Assembly (NCBI GenBank): GCA_046719185.1
Contig: JBDNDK010000140.1
Span: 1-6,451 of the forward strand
Length of the DNA stretch: 6,451 bases
From: JBDNDK01 sp046719185
GTDB lineage: Bacteria > Armatimonadota > UBA5829
Direction: 5' to 3'
Both the position numbers and the translations under genes were made by a program. The notes under the pieces were generated by a model. It had not been told where the DNA came from, did not search any database, and saw only the letters and a list, made by a program, of their open reading frames with translations. Positions 5,846 through 6,451 of this stretch are shown piece by piece (positions within the stretch are counted from its first letter, which is position 1; the number at the start of each line of letters is the position of its first letter).

Positions 5846-5855
5846 GTAATATTAC
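5846..5855 (-). promoter_or_regulatory. 10-bp palindrome at the start of the protease operon transcript
   Basis: GTAATATTAC is a perfect palindrome about 10-20 bases downstream of the -10 box at 5866-5871, so it sits close to the expected transcription start. A repressor operator is possible, but there is no matching second copy in the window. Confidence 0.3.
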
Positions 5856-5865
5856 CACCTATCAA

Positions 5866-5874
5866 ATTATACCA
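5866..5874 (-). promoter_or_regulatory. Likely promoter of the S41 operon (extended -10)
   Basis: The minus strand reads TGGTATAAT, a perfect extended -10 element with consensus TATAAT. The -35 region is weak, which extended -10 promoters tolerate. Transcription would begin near 5859, giving a leader of about 105 bases before the TTG start, long enough for control elements. Confidence 0.6.
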
Positions 5875-6044
5875 TATCATATGCAAAACAATATAATTTT
5901 GCTACACTATCTATCTATTTTAATTACTACCCAATATTCATACACTAAACTCTACAAAGATATATATTAAAGACGATATTATTTTATGCTCTGTTCACTA
6001 TAAAATTAAAATATAATATTTTTATAAATAATGTATAATTATCA

Positions 6045-6072
6045 GTTGATTGTGCTATGAATTTTCTATAAT
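6045..6072 (+). promoter_or_regulatory. Possible promoter of the right-edge gene
   Basis: GTTGAT (6045-6050) and a perfect TATAAT (6067-6072) are 16 bases apart. Transcription from here would leave a leader of about 115 bases containing the hairpin at 6110-6131. A second perfect TATAAT at 6151-6156 lacks a -35 box but would give a short leader to ATG 6193. Confidence 0.35.
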
Positions 6073-6109
6073 AATTGAATGTGCATTGTTTGTCTGATAT
6101 CATTGTAAG

Positions 6110-6131
6110 GTTTTCTGCAGAGATAGAAAAC
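6110..6131 (+). other. Leader hairpin upstream of the right-edge gene
   Basis: GTTTTCT (6110-6116) and AGAAAAC (6125-6131) pair perfectly over 7 bp around an 8-base loop. No T run follows, so it is not a terminator. It may be a binding site or a leader structure. Confidence 0.35.
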
Positions 6132-6192
6132 AATAATATTATTTATATTTTATAATTATATGTCCCGCAGAACTTTTGGGAGATTATTTGAG

Positions 6193-6451
6193 ATGAGAAG
6201 AGAAACATTTAATACATCAAGATATCAACTTGAAATAAATCTTGGTGAAAAAGTAGAAATAATTTCTATCAAAGATAACTATTCAGGAGTAAAATTTTCT
6301 GATAGTGAATATAGATATTCGGCATATGTGGATTATGAAGGAAGCATAACAAGACTTGAAGGTTTGTATAATCCTGTTTTAGATGAAGAATTGCCTGATA
6401 GGGGAGGCAAAATTTTAACTATCTCTGGCTTTTTGGGAGCAGATCAGACAA
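6193..6451 (+). CDS. Unrecognised protein, N-terminal part (runs off the right edge)
   Basis: The frame is open from 6160 to the window end with codon choice like the other genes (AGA for arginine, A/T-ending codons), so it is very likely real. ATG 6193 is preferred: GGGAG (6178-6182) lies 10 bases upstream, and the earlier in-frame ATG at 6160 has no ribosome binding site and directly follows a TATAAT string. From 6193 there are 86 visible residues beginning MRRETFNTSRYQLEINLGEK. There is no signal peptide or membrane segment at this end. The visible part is rich in charged residues and alternating strand-like stretches (KVEIISIKDN, RYSAYVDYEG, KILTISGF), which suggests a soluble beta-rich domain. 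I do not recognise the family. It is divergent from the S41 operon, and no functional link can be inferred. Confidence 0.65.
   Translation, partial: MRRETFNTSRYQLEINLGEKVEIISIKDNYSGVKFSDSEYRYSAYVDYEGSITRLEGLYNPVLDEELPDRGGKILTISGFLGADQT

Larger units (their letters stand above)
5875..6192. other. AT-rich divergent intergenic region
   Basis: This is the larger part of the non-coding gap between the minus-strand S41 operon and the plus-strand gene at the right edge. It is almost entirely A and T, with several TATAAT-like strings, a short CTAT triplet run at 5907-5918 and one hairpin (6110-6131). No RNA gene, insertion sequence or credible open frame is visible. Confidence 0.7.

Noticed and set aside
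5907..5918. CTAT triple repeat as a phase-variable tract
   Set aside because: Only three units, not positioned in a promoter spacer or coding frame, so slippage control is unlikely.

Overview
The window is AT-rich bacterial DNA using the ordinary bacterial code (TAA, TGA and TAG stops; ATG starts plus one TTG start with a clear Shine-Dalgarno). AGA is the favoured arginine codon. The organism cannot be named from this alone. The small OB-fold protein, the tyrosine-rich protein with an NTF2-like end and the chemoreceptor tail together resemble, from memory of those families, sets seen in Armatimonadota-like or related deep-branching lineages. That is a weak guess.

Layout from left to right: (1) the last 44 codons of a methyl-accepting chemotaxis protein, closed by a strong intrinsic terminator; (2) a monocistronic gene for an exported protein (295-1377) with seven degenerate YRPD-type motifs, a tyrosine-rich stretch and a C-terminal domain likely of the NTF2-like class, with its own terminator; (3) an orphan NarL/FixJ-type response regulator (1600-2241) behind a promoter region dense in repeats; (4) a small exported or lipid-anchored OB-fold protein (2464-2907); (5) a hairpin terminator shared by the convergent genes on either side; (6) a two-gene minus-strand operon (5751 down to 2998) encoding two membrane-anchored S41/CtpA-type proteins; (7) a 441-base AT-rich divergent intergenic region; (8) the start of an unrecognised plus-strand gene that runs off the right edge.

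The most notable item is the S41 operon. The downstream protein has the complete S41A active site (Ser325, Lys350, Gln354). The upstream protein keeps the fold motifs and the exact 25-residue spacing, but has Arg383, Asp408 and Val412 at those positions and a degraded oxyanion loop. It therefore looks like a dead protease made in tight coupling with a live one, which suggests a regulatory or scaffolding partner.

No tRNA, rRNA, CRISPR array, insertion sequence or attachment site was recognised. Apart from the S41 pair, the genes show no obvious shared pathway. Several are exported or membrane-anchored, so cell-envelope biology is the common theme, with the response regulator and chemoreceptor providing signalling.
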